Below are positions 19,533 to 28,298 of a stretch of DNA of 64,000 nucleotides, one piece after another. Where the stretch lies: contig NZ_RXLO01000006.1 in NCBI RefSeq assembly GCF_003958645.1, positions 62,001 through 126,000 on the forward strand, in the 5' to 3' direction. This stretch comes from Chitinophaga rhizosphaerae. Lineage in GTDB: Bacteria > Bacteroidota > Bacteroidia > Chitinophagales > Chitinophagaceae. Position numbers and translations under genes: made by a program. Each line of letters starts with the position of its first letter. Within the stretch, counting starts at the first letter, position 1. Under the pieces are notes generated by a model, which had not been told where the DNA came from, did not search any database, and saw only the letters and a program-made list of their open reading frames with translations.

Positions 19533-20237
19533 TTAAACCGCGCATGCCCACAATCCCCAGGCCGCCAATGCGGCAACGGCCGTGTTGAGAAAATTGACGG
19601 CGTCGTTTTTGATCACGCCATTCCTTTCCAGCGTTGCTCCCAGCACAGAATCCGCGAGGTTCCCGATCGTTCCGGCGAGGACCACGATCCAGCAGCCGGT
19701 CCACGAGCCGGTGAACAACACGAAAATACATCCGATCACAGCCGACGCGGCGATGCCCAAAAGCGTTCCTTCGCGGCTGACCACGCCATCTCGCCCATTT
19801 TCATCTTTCCCGAAAGTCAGGATGTTATAGAACCGCCGTCCATACAGCGTTCCCAGTTCGGAAGACACTGTGTCTGCCGCCGCGGAAGCCATGGTGGCGG
19901 CCAGCATCAGCGGATAAGGAATGCCGGCGGACGGTGCGGCCACGATCAGCAAACATATAAGTGCCGCTGCGCCGCCGTTGGCGAATACCTGCCCGGCGTT
20001 CCGCTGTTGCTGCGCATCGCCGGTGAGTGCTTTGCGGGATTTGCCGTGCGCGGTGGCGAGGGTGCCCATGGCGAAGAAAGCGATCAGCATGGCCAGGCCC
20101 AGGTAACCGGCGCCGGTGAATACGATGATCCCCGTGAACCAGGCTGCGACCGTGGCAGGCGGGGTCAGTTTCCCGAGGCGGAAAGCAGCCGCGGCGCCGG
20201 CGCCCAGGGCGAGGATAACGAGGAAGTATTCGAGCAT
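19533..20237 (-). CDS. DUF92 family membrane protein
   Basis: A 234-residue polytopic protein with about six hydrophobic segments. The family signature is clear: GKLTPPATVAAWFTGIIVF, AFFAMGTLATAHGKSRK, the ASAAADTVSSELGTLYGRR motif and DGVVSREGTLLG (the first and third shown in part). Relatives include TMEM19 and the plant phytyl-phosphate kinase VTE6, so a polyprenyl-phosphate related kinase role is possible but unproven here. A -7 element lies 6 bp upstream of the start, and a terminator at 20283-20320 separates the gene from the SusCD operon. Confidence 0.9.
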   Translation of the reverse strand: MLEYFLVILALGAGAAAAFRLGKLTPPATVAAWFTGIIVFTGAGYLGLAMLIAFFAMGTLATAHGKSRKALTGDAQQQRNAGQVFANGGAAALICLLIVAAPSAGIPYPLMLAATMASAAADTVSSELGTLYGRRFYNILTFGKDENGRDGVVSREGTLLGIAASAVIGCIFVLFTGSWTGCWIVVLAGTIGNLADSVLGATLERNGVIKNDAVNFLNTAVAALAAWGLWACAV

Positions 20238-20242
20238 GGGGG

Positions 20243-20250
20243 CAAAGGTA
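20243..20250 (-). promoter_or_regulatory. -7 promoter element (TACCTTTG on the - strand) before the DUF92 gene
   Basis: An exact TAnnTTTG match. Its position predicts a transcript start almost at the ATG at 20237, so the mRNA would be nearly leaderless, or the real start codon is further in. No -33 TTG is evident. Confidence 0.4.
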
Positions 20251-20282
20251 ATTTTTTATGAACGCATTGCGGACTGGGCCCT

Positions 20283-20320
20283 TTCAAAAAAAGAACGGGC
20301 GGTATCGCTACCGCCCGTTT
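20283..20320 (-). terminator. intrinsic terminator of the SusCD operon
   Basis: A perfect 11-bp stem AACGGGCGGTA (20294-20304) / TACCGCCCGTT (20309-20319) with loop TCGC. On the - strand it is followed by CTTTTTTT. It sits 30 bp beyond the last gene of the four-gene operon. Confidence 0.92.
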
Positions 20321-20348
20321 CGTCTATGGTTGAAGGTCAGGGTTTAGA

Positions 20349-21281
20349 TCAGGGATAGAATGCTTTCCAGGTAATCCTCCAGTTGCCGGGCCGGAATATT
20401 TTGAAACGCACGGCGGCGAACATATCGTAGTGATCGTCTTTGCCGAATGTAGCGCCGGGCACCCACCATTCGAACTCACGGTCCTGGGTGTTGAAGGGAT
20501 ACGATACATCGTATTCCAGGCGGTCGTCGAATTTGCGGTAAGCGAACGTAAAATCCTCCATGCGCTTGCCTTTCTGTTTGCTGCCTTCGGGGAACAGTTT
20601 CGGATTGAGCACCTGCCCTTCCGGAGAAATGAACTTGAAGGTGATAGTGCTGCCTTCGCCCAGGTATTCCACCTTCTGGAACTGGATATTGATAGAGTCG
20701 AAGTAAGGCGCACAGTTGTCCCAATCGTAGTCTGCGCAAACGATCCAGGCATAGTCGTTACGGTACTCAAAGTCTGCCCCTTTCACCACTTTCACTTCGA
20801 GTGCGTTGGTGATGACCCGGGAGCCGGCGCCGTTGGTGACTTTCACGTCGATGAAATAGGTGCAGGAATCCATTTCGTAGCTTTCCTTGCGGAAGATGAT
20901 GCGGCCATCGTTCTTGTTGATCTCGAACACGGGGCGTTTCACTTTCTTCTTCTTTTTCTCCAGCTCTTCCAGGGTTTTTTCCTGGCCGGTGAATTCGTCG
21001 ATCCATTCCACGGCGTCTACCTGTTGCAGCATTTCAGGGGCGGGCTGACCGTTCCATTTGCGGATGGCGGCCAGTTCCACAGTAATGGGGCCGGTGGTGC
21101 GGTCGAGCAGCAGATCGCCTTTCATGATGTCGCGCCCGGTTTCGAGGGTCATGATCTTGTCTTTATAACGGATATTATTACCGAAATACCCGTCTTGCAG
21201 GTCCACTTTCCGGCAACCGTATGCGAAGCCTCCGATGATGGCCGCCCCGAACAATATTTTATTTATAGTCTTCGTCTTCAT
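20349..21281 (-). CDS. predicted outer-surface lipoprotein of the SusCD operon (DUF5007-like), function unknown
   Basis: A 310-residue protein with an N-terminal hydrophobic signal and a Cys in lipobox-like context (GGFAYGCRKVD). The body is predicted beta-rich with domains resembling Ig-like or galactose-binding folds: ITVELAAIRKWNG, GRIIFRKESYEMDSCTYFID (exact segment about 130-150) and a WWVPGATFGKDDHYD region. It ends with RITWKAFYP. It is the last gene of the SusC-SusD-fasciclin operon, 23 bp after the fasciclin gene. It resembles the DUF5007 proteins often found in this position, but I am not certain of the family. A surface substrate-binding role is inferred from context only. Confidence 0.75.
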   Translation of the reverse strand: MKTKTINKILFGAAIIGGFAYGCRKVDLQDGYFGNNIRYKDKIMTLETGRDIMKGDLLLDRTTGPITVELAAIRKWNGQPAPEMLQQVDAVEWIDEFTGQEKTLEELEKKKKKVKRPVFEINKNDGRIIFRKESYEMDSCTYFIDVKVTNGAGSRVITNALEVKVVKGADFEYRNDYAWIVCADYDWDNCAPYFDSINIQFQKVEYLGEGSTITFKFISPEGQVLNPKLFPEGSKQKGKRMEDFTFAYRKFDDRLEYDVSYPFNTQDREFEWWVPGATFGKDDHYDMFAAVRFKIFRPGNWRITWKAFYP

Positions 21282-21304
21282 GATTGCAAGTTTTTTAATA
21301 TCCC

Positions 21305-22000
21305 TTATTTAAAGGGGAAATTGAAGGTATGCGAGCCGTTGAGCACCTGGATGTTCCCGTTGGTAGCCTGCAGGTCGGTGGTGATAACGATACCGCTGCT
21401 GACCCAGGGGTTCCAGCGTTTGCCGCCCACTTCGGTTTCGGGCCAGGTATTGGCGGCCGTGAAACGGCGGTTGGCGAACTGTCCATAGCCGTTGTGGTAC
21501 CATACACGGAAGAACTTCGGGCCTGCTTCCTTCACACCGTTGTAGTCGTCGCGGCGGGGGGAGTCCAGGAACACGGAGTCTCCGGCAAGTGTTTTGATGA
21601 ATTGGCCACCGCCCCTGGCGGCATCGTATTCGAAGGGAACTTCTTCCCGCCAAACCCGCACATTGGGGAGGATGTATTTCTGCATGGCGTTGCGCAGCGT
21701 TACCACGTTCACCGTGTCGAGCTTTGCGCCGCCCATCTGTTTGAGGTAGTTAACCACGCAAAGATCTTTGGGAGCGATGAACGTGATGTTGTTTTTCTTC
21801 ACTTCTTCCGCCAGGCCGGTTTTATCGAGGATCCAAACGATGGTGTCGAATTCCAGCGGACGGCTTTTCAGGAAGTCGTAGATATTCATGTCGAGCTTGC
21901 CGGTGTGCACGCCGCCGTCGAAAAAGTGTTCCTTTTGGCAGGAGGCGGTCATCACCAAAGCCACCAGCAGGACCCAATATTGCAAGAGATATTTTTTCAT
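21305..22000 (-). CDS. fasciclin-domain lipoprotein
   Basis: A 231-residue lipoprotein. The start at 22000 is chosen for the signal peptide MKKYLLQYWVLLVALVMTASC (shown in part), with lipidated Cys about residue 20. The mature part carries a fasciclin-like domain: NIYDFLKSRPLEFDTIVWIL, then the H1-box-like FIAPKDLCVVNYL and a late strand VLNGSHTFNFPF that resembles the H2 motif. Fasciclin modules usually mediate adhesion or glycan contact. It is 17 bp after SusD and 23 bp before the last operon gene, so it probably sits on the cell surface with the SusCD complex. Confidence 0.85.
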   Translation of the reverse strand: MKKYLLQYWVLLVALVMTASCQKEHFFDGGVHTGKLDMNIYDFLKSRPLEFDTIVWILDKTGLAEEVKKNNITFIAPKDLCVVNYLKQMGGAKLDTVNVVTLRNAMQKYILPNVRVWREEVPFEYDAARGGGQFIKTLAGDSVFLDSPRRDDYNGVKEAGPKFFRVWYHNGYGQFANRRFTAANTWPETEVGGKRWNPWVSSGIVITTDLQATNGNIQVLNGSHTFNFPFK

Positions 22001-22017
22001 GATTTCAGTTTTGTTGG

Positions 22018-23607
22018 TTAGTAGCGTTGCCAGTAACGCATTTGTTCCATGTTCGGGTTTTCGGTGAATGCGCGGTTGGAAACGGGCCATGTCCAGGCGC
22101 CATCGTTGAATTCTTCCGTTGTCATATCCGGGCGGGTGGGCACTTTGATATAATCGGGGGAAGTGATGTAGCCGGTGCGTACGAGGTCGTAGTAGTAATG
22201 GCCTTCTCCCAGCAGTTCGCGGCGGCGCTCGTTGAAGATTTCGAGGGAAAGGTCGGCGTCGGCACCGGTCCAGTCACCCAGCCAAACTCTTTTGCGGATG
22301 GTGTTGAGATCAGCACGTGCGTCTGTGAAATTGCCCAGGCGTGCGTTGCATTCGGCGCGGAGCAGCATGATGTCTGCGAGGCGGAACACGACGATGTTGG
22401 CATGGTAAATGAAACGTAAGGGGTCTACTACCCAAGCGTATTTGGTGTACACGAATTCTCCGGGTTTGGTGGAGCTGCCCGATTTCGGGAAGAATGCCAC
22501 AAAACGCTGATCGTCCGTTGAATCGGGATAAACGATCTTCGGGTCGGTGATGCGCGAGAATACGCGGGAGCCGGCAGCGTTGGTTGAATCGTTGATCTTG
22601 AGATAGTTGATCCCCCACAACGGTTCATTGCGGTTGGCCAGGTTCGGTCCGAACAACATGAGGTTGGCGAGCGAGGAGTTGCGGCCAACTTCGCCGGTAG
22701 AGGGATTGAAGTCAATTTCCATGATCCCTTCTGAAGTGTTGCCACGGAAAATTGTCGGGTACTGGTAGTATACCGGCGAAGTGGAAGTAGGTTTGCGATC
22801 CTCGATCAGGCTATAAACGCCGCTGGTGATAACTTTGGTAGCGTATTGCACGGCTTCCGCGTCTTTATGGCGCCAGGCCAGCGCATGAGCCAGGGTAGCC
22901 TGCGCCATGCCTTTCGTAGCGCGGATGGCGTTCTTCGAAGCAATGGAATATTGCAGCGGCAGCAGTTCCTCGACCGCCTTCAGTTCCGACTCCACGAAAT
23001 CGAGCACCTTGTTATAATCGGTACGGCCGAGTTTCTCGGTAGTACGAGGCGCCGTCACCAGAGGTACATTCCCCCAAACGCGTACCATGTAGAAGTACGT
23101 GAAGGCGCGCACGAAGCGTGCTTCCGCGATATAATGCCCGCGGGTGTAAGTGATGAACTGGTTCTCCGGTACGCGACCGGCATTTTCCAACACGATGTTG
23201 CACTGCTCAATCACCTGGTAAAACGGAGCCCAGTTGAACAGAATTCCGTCCCAACCATTTGTGGTCCCCCATTCGCTCCGCAACCTGTTCTTGCGCAGCG
23301 CCGCATCCGTATTATCACGGATTGGATCTTTGGTCGTATAGGAAGAAAGGCTCAGCCCCCTTCTGTCTCCATACATATAAAAACGCGGCTGGTAGGCGTT
23401 AGGATCGTTGTTGTTCATCGGGCTTTCCACGAATGTGGAGCGCAGCAGCGCGTAAGCACCGGCCACCGCGGCGTCGAGGTCGCGTTCGTTGGCCCAGAAC
23501 TTGCCGTCCGGAATGGCCTGGATCGTGTCTATGTCCAGTTGTTTATTGCAGGACAGGGCCGTCAATCCCACCATCCCCATCAACACAAAATATATTCCTC
23601 TTTTCAT
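22018..23607 (-). CDS. RagB/SusD family nutrient-uptake outer membrane lipoprotein
   Basis: A 529-residue SusD homologue, the surface lid of a SusC transporter. Signal MKRGIYFVLMGMVGLTALSC ends in a lipobox. SusD landmarks are AIPDGKFWANERDLDAAVAG (start of the N-terminal helical part), the TPR-like region ARFVRAFTYFYMVRVWGNVPL (shown in part), the ATKGMAQATLAHALAW helix and the C-terminal RLADIMLLRAECNARLG and FNERRRELLGEGHYYYDLVR segments. It follows SusC by 19 bp. Substrate cannot be read from the sequence; no glycoside hydrolase or peptidase is in the operon. Confidence 0.96.
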   Translation of the reverse strand: MKRGIYFVLMGMVGLTALSCNKQLDIDTIQAIPDGKFWANERDLDAAVAGAYALLRSTFVESPMNNNDPNAYQPRFYMYGDRRGLSLSSYTTKDPIRDNTDAALRKNRLRSEWGTTNGWDGILFNWAPFYQVIEQCNIVLENAGRVPENQFITYTRGHYIAEARFVRAFTYFYMVRVWGNVPLVTAPRTTEKLGRTDYNKVLDFVESELKAVEELLPLQYSIASKNAIRATKGMAQATLAHALAWRHKDAEAVQYATKVITSGVYSLIEDRKPTSTSPVYYQYPTIFRGNTSEGIMEIDFNPSTGEVGRNSSLANLMLFGPNLANRNEPLWGINYLKINDSTNAAGSRVFSRITDPKIVYPDSTDDQRFVAFFPKSGSSTKPGEFVYTKYAWVVDPLRFIYHANIVVFRLADIMLLRAECNARLGNFTDARADLNTIRKRVWLGDWTGADADLSLEIFNERRRELLGEGHYYYDLVRTGYITSPDYIKVPTRPDMTTEEFNDGAWTWPVSNRAFTENPNMEQMRYWQRY

Positions 23608-23626
23608 ACGATGCTAGTTGTTTGGA

Positions 23627-26600
23627 TTAGAAAGTCAAGTTTAAGCCCAGGGTAATTTTGCGGGACAGCGGATAGTTACGGCCGCGGTCGTACCCGGAGG
23701 GGAACTCGATGCCTTCCGGATCTCTGCCGGAATATTTGGTCAGGATGAATACGTTTTCGGTATTGCCGTACACCAGTACCCTGTCGAGCCCGATGCGCTT
23801 CACCGTTTTGGAGGGCACATTGTAGCTGATCATGAGGTTTTTCAGGCGCATGAACGAAGCGTCTTCCACGAATGCGCTCTTGTAGTCGTAAATGTTCCAG
23901 AAAGTCTGTACCGAACCGGTCCAGTAGTCGAGCGTGGGGAAACGAGCGTCTTCACCACCGCGGCTGCCGGGGGCAAAACCGTAGATATCGTATTCTCCCA
24001 GCGGGGGAATGCCACCCCAGTCGAGGGAGTTACCGTTGAAATAATCGAAAGTCTTGTAGTTCGGATTATAACCGCCCACCACTTTGGTTGAGTTCCAGTA
24101 GCGTTGCAGCGCGGAGTTCACCACTTTGACCCCCAAACGGAAGTTGAACAGCATGTCTACCGTGAAATTCTTATAGGTGAAATTATTCGTCCAGCCACCT
24201 TCAACTTTGATGCTGGGATCGCCTACCCACATACGGTCGTTCACTTCACGTCCACCATCGCCGTTCAGGTCGTTGATTTTGTAGTCACCGTTCAGATCGA
24301 GGAAGCGGGGCGATCCAACACGGTATGGCAGGTAGCCGTAGTCGAAATAAAGTTTTCTACCGGTGAAGGGGTCAACGGGAACCTCCTCGTTGCTTTGCCA
24401 AACACCATCGCTCACCATGAACATGTAGCCATAGGGTGCGGAACCTACTTTCACCATCGTCAGCTGATCGAGGTACCAGGGCTGGTTGTTATTGGGCAGT
24501 TTCGCCACTTTCGTGGTATTGCGGGCCAGGGCCAGACGCGTGGTCCAGTTGAAACCGCCGGCTTTTTTGGATTGGAACACTTTACCGGAGAGCGTCAGTT
24601 CGAAACCTTTGTTCAGCAGGTCTACACCGTTACGGTTGATCATCGAATACCCGGAGCTGGTGGGCAACGTTTCGGCGTAGGTACCACCTTCGGTATAGCG
24701 TTGATAGATATCGGCGATGAGGCTGATCCTGTTTTTCAGTACGGAGAGCTCGATCCCGAGGTTCGATTGGTCGGAATATTCCCAGTCCAGGTCCGGGTTC
24801 CGCATCTGCGAGAAGTTCTGCACGGCTGCCTGTGTACCGCCGTAGGTAGAAACGTAAGATTCTCCGGGCTCGCCGAATCCGCCGGCAACAGGCAGCAGGC
24901 TGCTGATGCTCGCGAAGTTCTGCACGAACTGGTTGGCGGTTTTACCCCAGCTATAACGCACTTTGGCTTCGTCGATCCAGGGAAGGTTGTTTTTCACGAA
25001 AGGCTCTTCCGCGATGCGCCAACCGGCCGAGAAGGTGGGGAAGTAACCCCAGCGGCGGTCAGGTGAAAGTTTGGAGGAACCATCCGCGCGCAACGATGCG
25101 TCAAACAGGTATTTTTCGCGGAAACCGTAGTTCACTTTACCCAGCACGGAAGATGTGGCATTGGCGCCGTACCCGGTAATGGTATTCGTGTTTTTCCGGG
25201 AGAAGCCGTTTACCACCTGTACGTAATCGGACGCACCGCCGGTAGCGATGATGGTTGTGGTTTCCATCGTGTTCTTGTTGAACTCCTGCACAAGAAACGC
25301 ACCGTAGTTATGATCGTTGTTTCTGGTAGTATGGTTGTACGATAACTGGTTAGTGATCGTATAGGCGTTACTGATGCCGCTATACTGGCCTGCGTCAGAG
25401 ATGCCATTGTTGGCTACGCCGGCAAAGAAATAGTCACGTTTGTCAGACGCGTAGCTGACAGACCCGGTGGAGGTGAACAGCAGGTCGGGCGTGAACTGGT
25501 ACATGATCTGCAGGCTGGTGTTGGCCGTATTGGTGAAGTTCAGATCGCGGTTGCGCGTGTATGCGTCCAGCATCCCGCCACCATAGGGGCTCTTGTCGGG
25601 CACCATGTAAACGGAAGACGGAATGCTCCAGATCCCGCGGGAGCTGATACCCTGTCCATTACGGCTGTTGCCGCGTGAACGATCGGTCCGGCCCAGATAA
25701 GATTGCATCTGGATGGTAGTCTTCTTGTTCGGCAACAGGCGGCCGGTGAAATTCACGGTATACCGCTTGAAACCGGTGTTGAGGACGATCCCCTGTTCGT
25801 TGAAATACCCTCCACCCAGGCGGAAGTTGCCCATTTCGTTACCGGAAGACACGCTCGCATCGTAGTTCTGGATGTGCCCTGTGCGGAAGTACATGCTCTG
25901 CCAGTCGGTAGAGTTGTTGAAATACGGGTTGAGGCTGTCCGTCATCTGGATGGGCATGCCCGACATCAGGGAGTTGTAGGGAGCAAATCGCTGCCAGATG
26001 TCGACTTTCGCCTCGCGCTCAGATTTACCGCCGAGAACGGGGAAAAGTTGGGGTGCGAAGTTAACGCCGTTGTAAGCGCGAACATCGATCTTGGGCTTGC
26101 CGGATTTAGCGGTTTTGGTTTTGATGATGATAACGCCGTTAGCACCTCGTGAACCGTACACAGCAGCCGCGGCAGCGTCTTTCAGTACGTCGATAGATTC
26201 GATGTCGTTAGGGTTCAGCCAGGAAATGGGGCTGTTGCCGGTGGCGAAATCGTTGGCGGAAAAACTTTTCGAGCCCGCGCGGTCTGCCGGAACCTGGATC
26301 CCGTCTACCACATACAGCGGGTCGGAATAGATGCGATCGTCGTTGAAGCTGGATGCCACGCTGGCGTTACCGCGGATGAATACCGGGGCGCCGATGCCCG
26401 GGGCGCCCGAGCTGTTGATCACGGCCAGACCGGCCACACGGCCCTGCAACAGGTTCACCACGGATGCGGCAGGGATGTTCTGGATTTCATCGCCTTCCAG
26501 CCGGGTCACGGAAGTAGTGAGCGTTTTGCGCTTCTTCTGCTCGTACCCGGTGATCACCACGTCTTTCAGCTGCTGGGCGTCTGACTGCATCACCACCTTG

Positions 26601-26872
26601 TACTCCGTCCGTTTGTCGACGTTAATGGTAATGCGGGTGTACCCCATGAAGGAGAATTCCAGCGCCGGACTGGCAGATTTTAAAGTCAGGGTAAATTTTC
26701 CGTCGGCCAGGGATGCCGTACCGTTGGAGGTCCCCACTTCCCGGATAGATACCCCGGGCAGGGCCTCACCTTTGGCATCCGTCACTGTACCGGACACCTT
26801 TCGGTCCTGAGCCAGGGCAACAGCATATGCTGCCCCTAGCAGGACCAACAAAAAGAGTAGCTTCTTGGTCAT
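23627..26872 (-). CDS. SusC/RagA family TonB-linked outer membrane transporter
   Basis: A 1081-residue TonB-dependent transporter. The start at 26872 is chosen for the signal peptide MTKKLLFLLVLLGAAYAVAL. Next come a carboxypeptidase-D regulatory-like domain (KVSGTVTDAKGEALPGVSI), the linker LKDVVITGYEQKKRKTLT and the plug (IPAASVVNLLQGRVAGL; the SusC signature IESIDVLKDAAAAAVYGSRG followed by ANGVIIIKT). A 22-strand type barrel ends in KITLGLNLTF with a terminal aromatic. There is no STN domain, so signalling through an anti-sigma factor is unlikely. It leads a four-gene operon with spacings of only 17-23 bp. Confidence 0.97.
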   Translation of the reverse strand: MTKKLLFLLVLLGAAYAVALAQDRKVSGTVTDAKGEALPGVSIREVGTSNGTASLADGKFTLTLKSASPALEFSFMGYTRITINVDKRTEYKVVMQSDAQQLKDVVITGYEQKKRKTLTTSVTRLEGDEIQNIPAASVVNLLQGRVAGLAVINSSGAPGIGAPVFIRGNASVASSFNDDRIYSDPLYVVDGIQVPADRAGSKSFSANDFATGNSPISWLNPNDIESIDVLKDAAAAAVYGSRGANGVIIIKTKTAKSGKPKIDVRAYNGVNFAPQLFPVLGGKSEREAKVDIWQRFAPYNSLMSGMPIQMTDSLNPYFNNSTDWQSMYFRTGHIQNYDASVSSGNEMGNFRLGGGYFNEQGIVLNTGFKRYTVNFTGRLLPNKKTTIQMQSYLGRTDRSRGNSRNGQGISSRGIWSIPSSVYMVPDKSPYGGGMLDAYTRNRDLNFTNTANTSLQIMYQFTPDLLFTSTGSVSYASDKRDYFFAGVANNGISDAGQYSGISNAYTITNQLSYNHTTRNNDHNYGAFLVQEFNKNTMETTTIIATGGASDYVQVVNGFSRKNTNTITGYGANATSSVLGKVNYGFREKYLFDASLRADGSSKLSPDRRWGYFPTFSAGWRIAEEPFVKNNLPWIDEAKVRYSWGKTANQFVQNFASISSLLPVAGGFGEPGESYVSTYGGTQAAVQNFSQMRNPDLDWEYSDQSNLGIELSVLKNRISLIADIYQRYTEGGTYAETLPTSSGYSMINRNGVDLLNKGFELTLSGKVFQSKKAGGFNWTTRLALARNTTKVAKLPNNNQPWYLDQLTMVKVGSAPYGYMFMVSDGVWQSNEEVPVDPFTGRKLYFDYGYLPYRVGSPRFLDLNGDYKINDLNGDGGREVNDRMWVGDPSIKVEGGWTNNFTYKNFTVDMLFNFRLGVKVVNSALQRYWNSTKVVGGYNPNYKTFDYFNGNSLDWGGIPPLGEYDIYGFAPGSRGGEDARFPTLDYWTGSVQTFWNIYDYKSAFVEDASFMRLKNLMISYNVPSKTVKRIGLDRVLVYGNTENVFILTKYSGRDPEGIEFPSGYDRGRNYPLSRKITLGLNLTF

Positions 26873-27208
26873 ACAAATCTTGATTGATAAAACTGGTAAT
26901 GATGCTAAACGTATTGCAATGAAGTAGAACTTCCTTTGCAAATCGTTCAACCGAAAAATAGAATGTTTAAAATTTTGTTAAATATCCCACCATCAAATCA
27001 TGATAATGCCATTACATTTCATCGATCAAAAAATATGTCTGACTTAAAACGTAAAAATTAGTTGATTTATATATTTGATTATCAATGCTATACGCACTTG
27101 ATAAATTCATAGATATCATTACGACTTTTTCGTAAATCAATTTACTATCAGTATTGTATAAAATACCATCAAAACATACACGATTGCGTGACAGTATGAT
27201 GACAAACA
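26873..27208. other. AT-rich gene-free stretch upstream of the SusC operon
   Basis: 336 bp with much higher AT content than the flanking genes. It contains short inverted repeats (TTGAT-T-ATCAA at 27075-27085; TTACGA/TCGTAA at 27119-27135). The SusC promoter should lie here, but I found no exact TAnnTTTG on the - strand. A 65-codon open frame (27012-27209, -) looks random. Confidence 0.6.
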
Positions 27209-28228
27209 CTATTTAAAGATCCTCACCTCCATCTTCCCATTTTCAGTAATTGCCGCCCGATACATGCCCGCCGTGTTAAATGACATCGCGATCCGGCCGC
27301 GGGTATCGATCGCGATAAGGCCACCGTCGCCCCCCAGCGCAGGTACTTTCCTCATTATCAATTCGTTCGCCGCATCCAGGACGCTCATTCCTTTATATTC
27401 GATAAGATCACAAACCGTCTTCGCCACCACCAGCCGGATGAAATACTCACCCCAACCCGTACACGAAACGGCGCAGGTCGCGTTATCGGCGTACGTCCCC
27501 GCTCCGATCACCGGCGCATCCCCCACCCGGCCGTACCGCTTGTTGGTCATGCCCCCGGTAGACGTGGCCGCCGCCAGGTTCCCCTGCCGGTCGAGCGCCA
27601 CCGCCCCCACCGTCCCGAATTTATAGTCGCGCATCTCCGCCCCCAGCCGCGCGGAAGCCGCCGTGTCCGCATGGTCCGGCTGCTGGCGGGTACTATCCAG
27701 CTGCCGGGCACGCAGCAGCCCCTGCCATCGTTCCTCCGTCCGGAAGTATGCAGGGTCCACGATCTCCAGGCCCGCTTCCTTCGCGAACGTCTCCGCCCCT
27801 TTCCCGGTCATCATCACATGCTTACTTTTCTCCATCACCGCCCTGGCGGCGGATACCGGGTTCCTCAACACGGTAACGCCCGCCACCGCGCCGGCTTCCA
27901 GCGTTTTACCGTTCATGATCGCCGCATCCAGCTCATTCTTCCCCTCGGCAGTGAACACCGCGCCCTTGCCAGCATTGAAAAGCGGGCAATCCTCCATCGA
28001 CCGCACCGCCGCCTCCACCGCGTCCAGGCTCGAACCGCCCTTGCTCAGCACATCATAACCCGCCGTCAGCGCAGCTTTCAGTGCATCGCGATAGGCCGTT
28101 TCCTTTTCCGGCGTTAATTGCGTCTTCAAAATCGTGCCGGCCCCGCCGTGGATGACGAGCACGTATTTTTCCTGGGCCGCCGCCCAACCGGTTTGCACCA
28201 GGAGGCAAAAAATGAGTATAAAGCGCAT
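27209..28228 (-). CDS. isoaspartyl peptidase/L-asparaginase (N-terminal nucleophile hydrolase)
   Basis: A 339-residue secreted or periplasmic enzyme that hydrolyses isoaspartyl dipeptides and asparagine. Start 28228 begins the signal peptide (MRFILIFCLLVQTGWAAAQ). Family marks are LVIHGGAGTI, CPLFNAGKGAVFT and ELDAAIMNG. The autoproteolytic site lies before the Thr in YKFGTVGAVALD, and the substrate-binding parts are TSTGGMTNKRYGRVGDAPVIGAG (shown in part) and CTGWGEYFIR. A GGDGG motif precedes the C-terminus. The next gene (tamB) is divergent. Confidence 0.95.
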   Translation of the reverse strand: MRFILIFCLLVQTGWAAAQEKYVLVIHGGAGTILKTQLTPEKETAYRDALKAALTAGYDVLSKGGSSLDAVEAAVRSMEDCPLFNAGKGAVFTAEGKNELDAAIMNGKTLEAGAVAGVTVLRNPVSAARAVMEKSKHVMMTGKGAETFAKEAGLEIVDPAYFRTEERWQGLLRARQLDSTRQQPDHADTAASARLGAEMRDYKFGTVGAVALDRQGNLAAATSTGGMTNKRYGRVGDAPVIGAGTYADNATCAVSCTGWGEYFIRLVVAKTVCDLIEYKGMSVLDAANELIMRKVPALGGDGGLIAIDTRGRIAMSFNTAGMYRAAITENGKMEVRIFK

Positions 28229-28267
28229 GGGATGGGTTTTATTCAAATTTATATGTAGCAGATTCAA

Positions 28268-28298
28268 TTGGCAAACATTTTGGTAATGACTATTTTTG
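28268..28298 (+). promoter_or_regulatory. consensus Bacteroidota promoter TTG-N20-TATTTTTG before tamB
   Basis: The -33 TTG is at 28268-28270 and the -7 TATTTTTG at 28291-28298, 20 bp apart. The predicted transcript start is near 28303, downstream of the ATG at 28286, so this promoter conflicts with that start codon. Confidence 0.65.

Noticed and set aside
27012..27209. A 65-codon open frame on - in the AT-rich region upstream of SusC
   Set aside because: Low-complexity AT-rich codons, no ribosome site, no recognisable features; judged to be chance.
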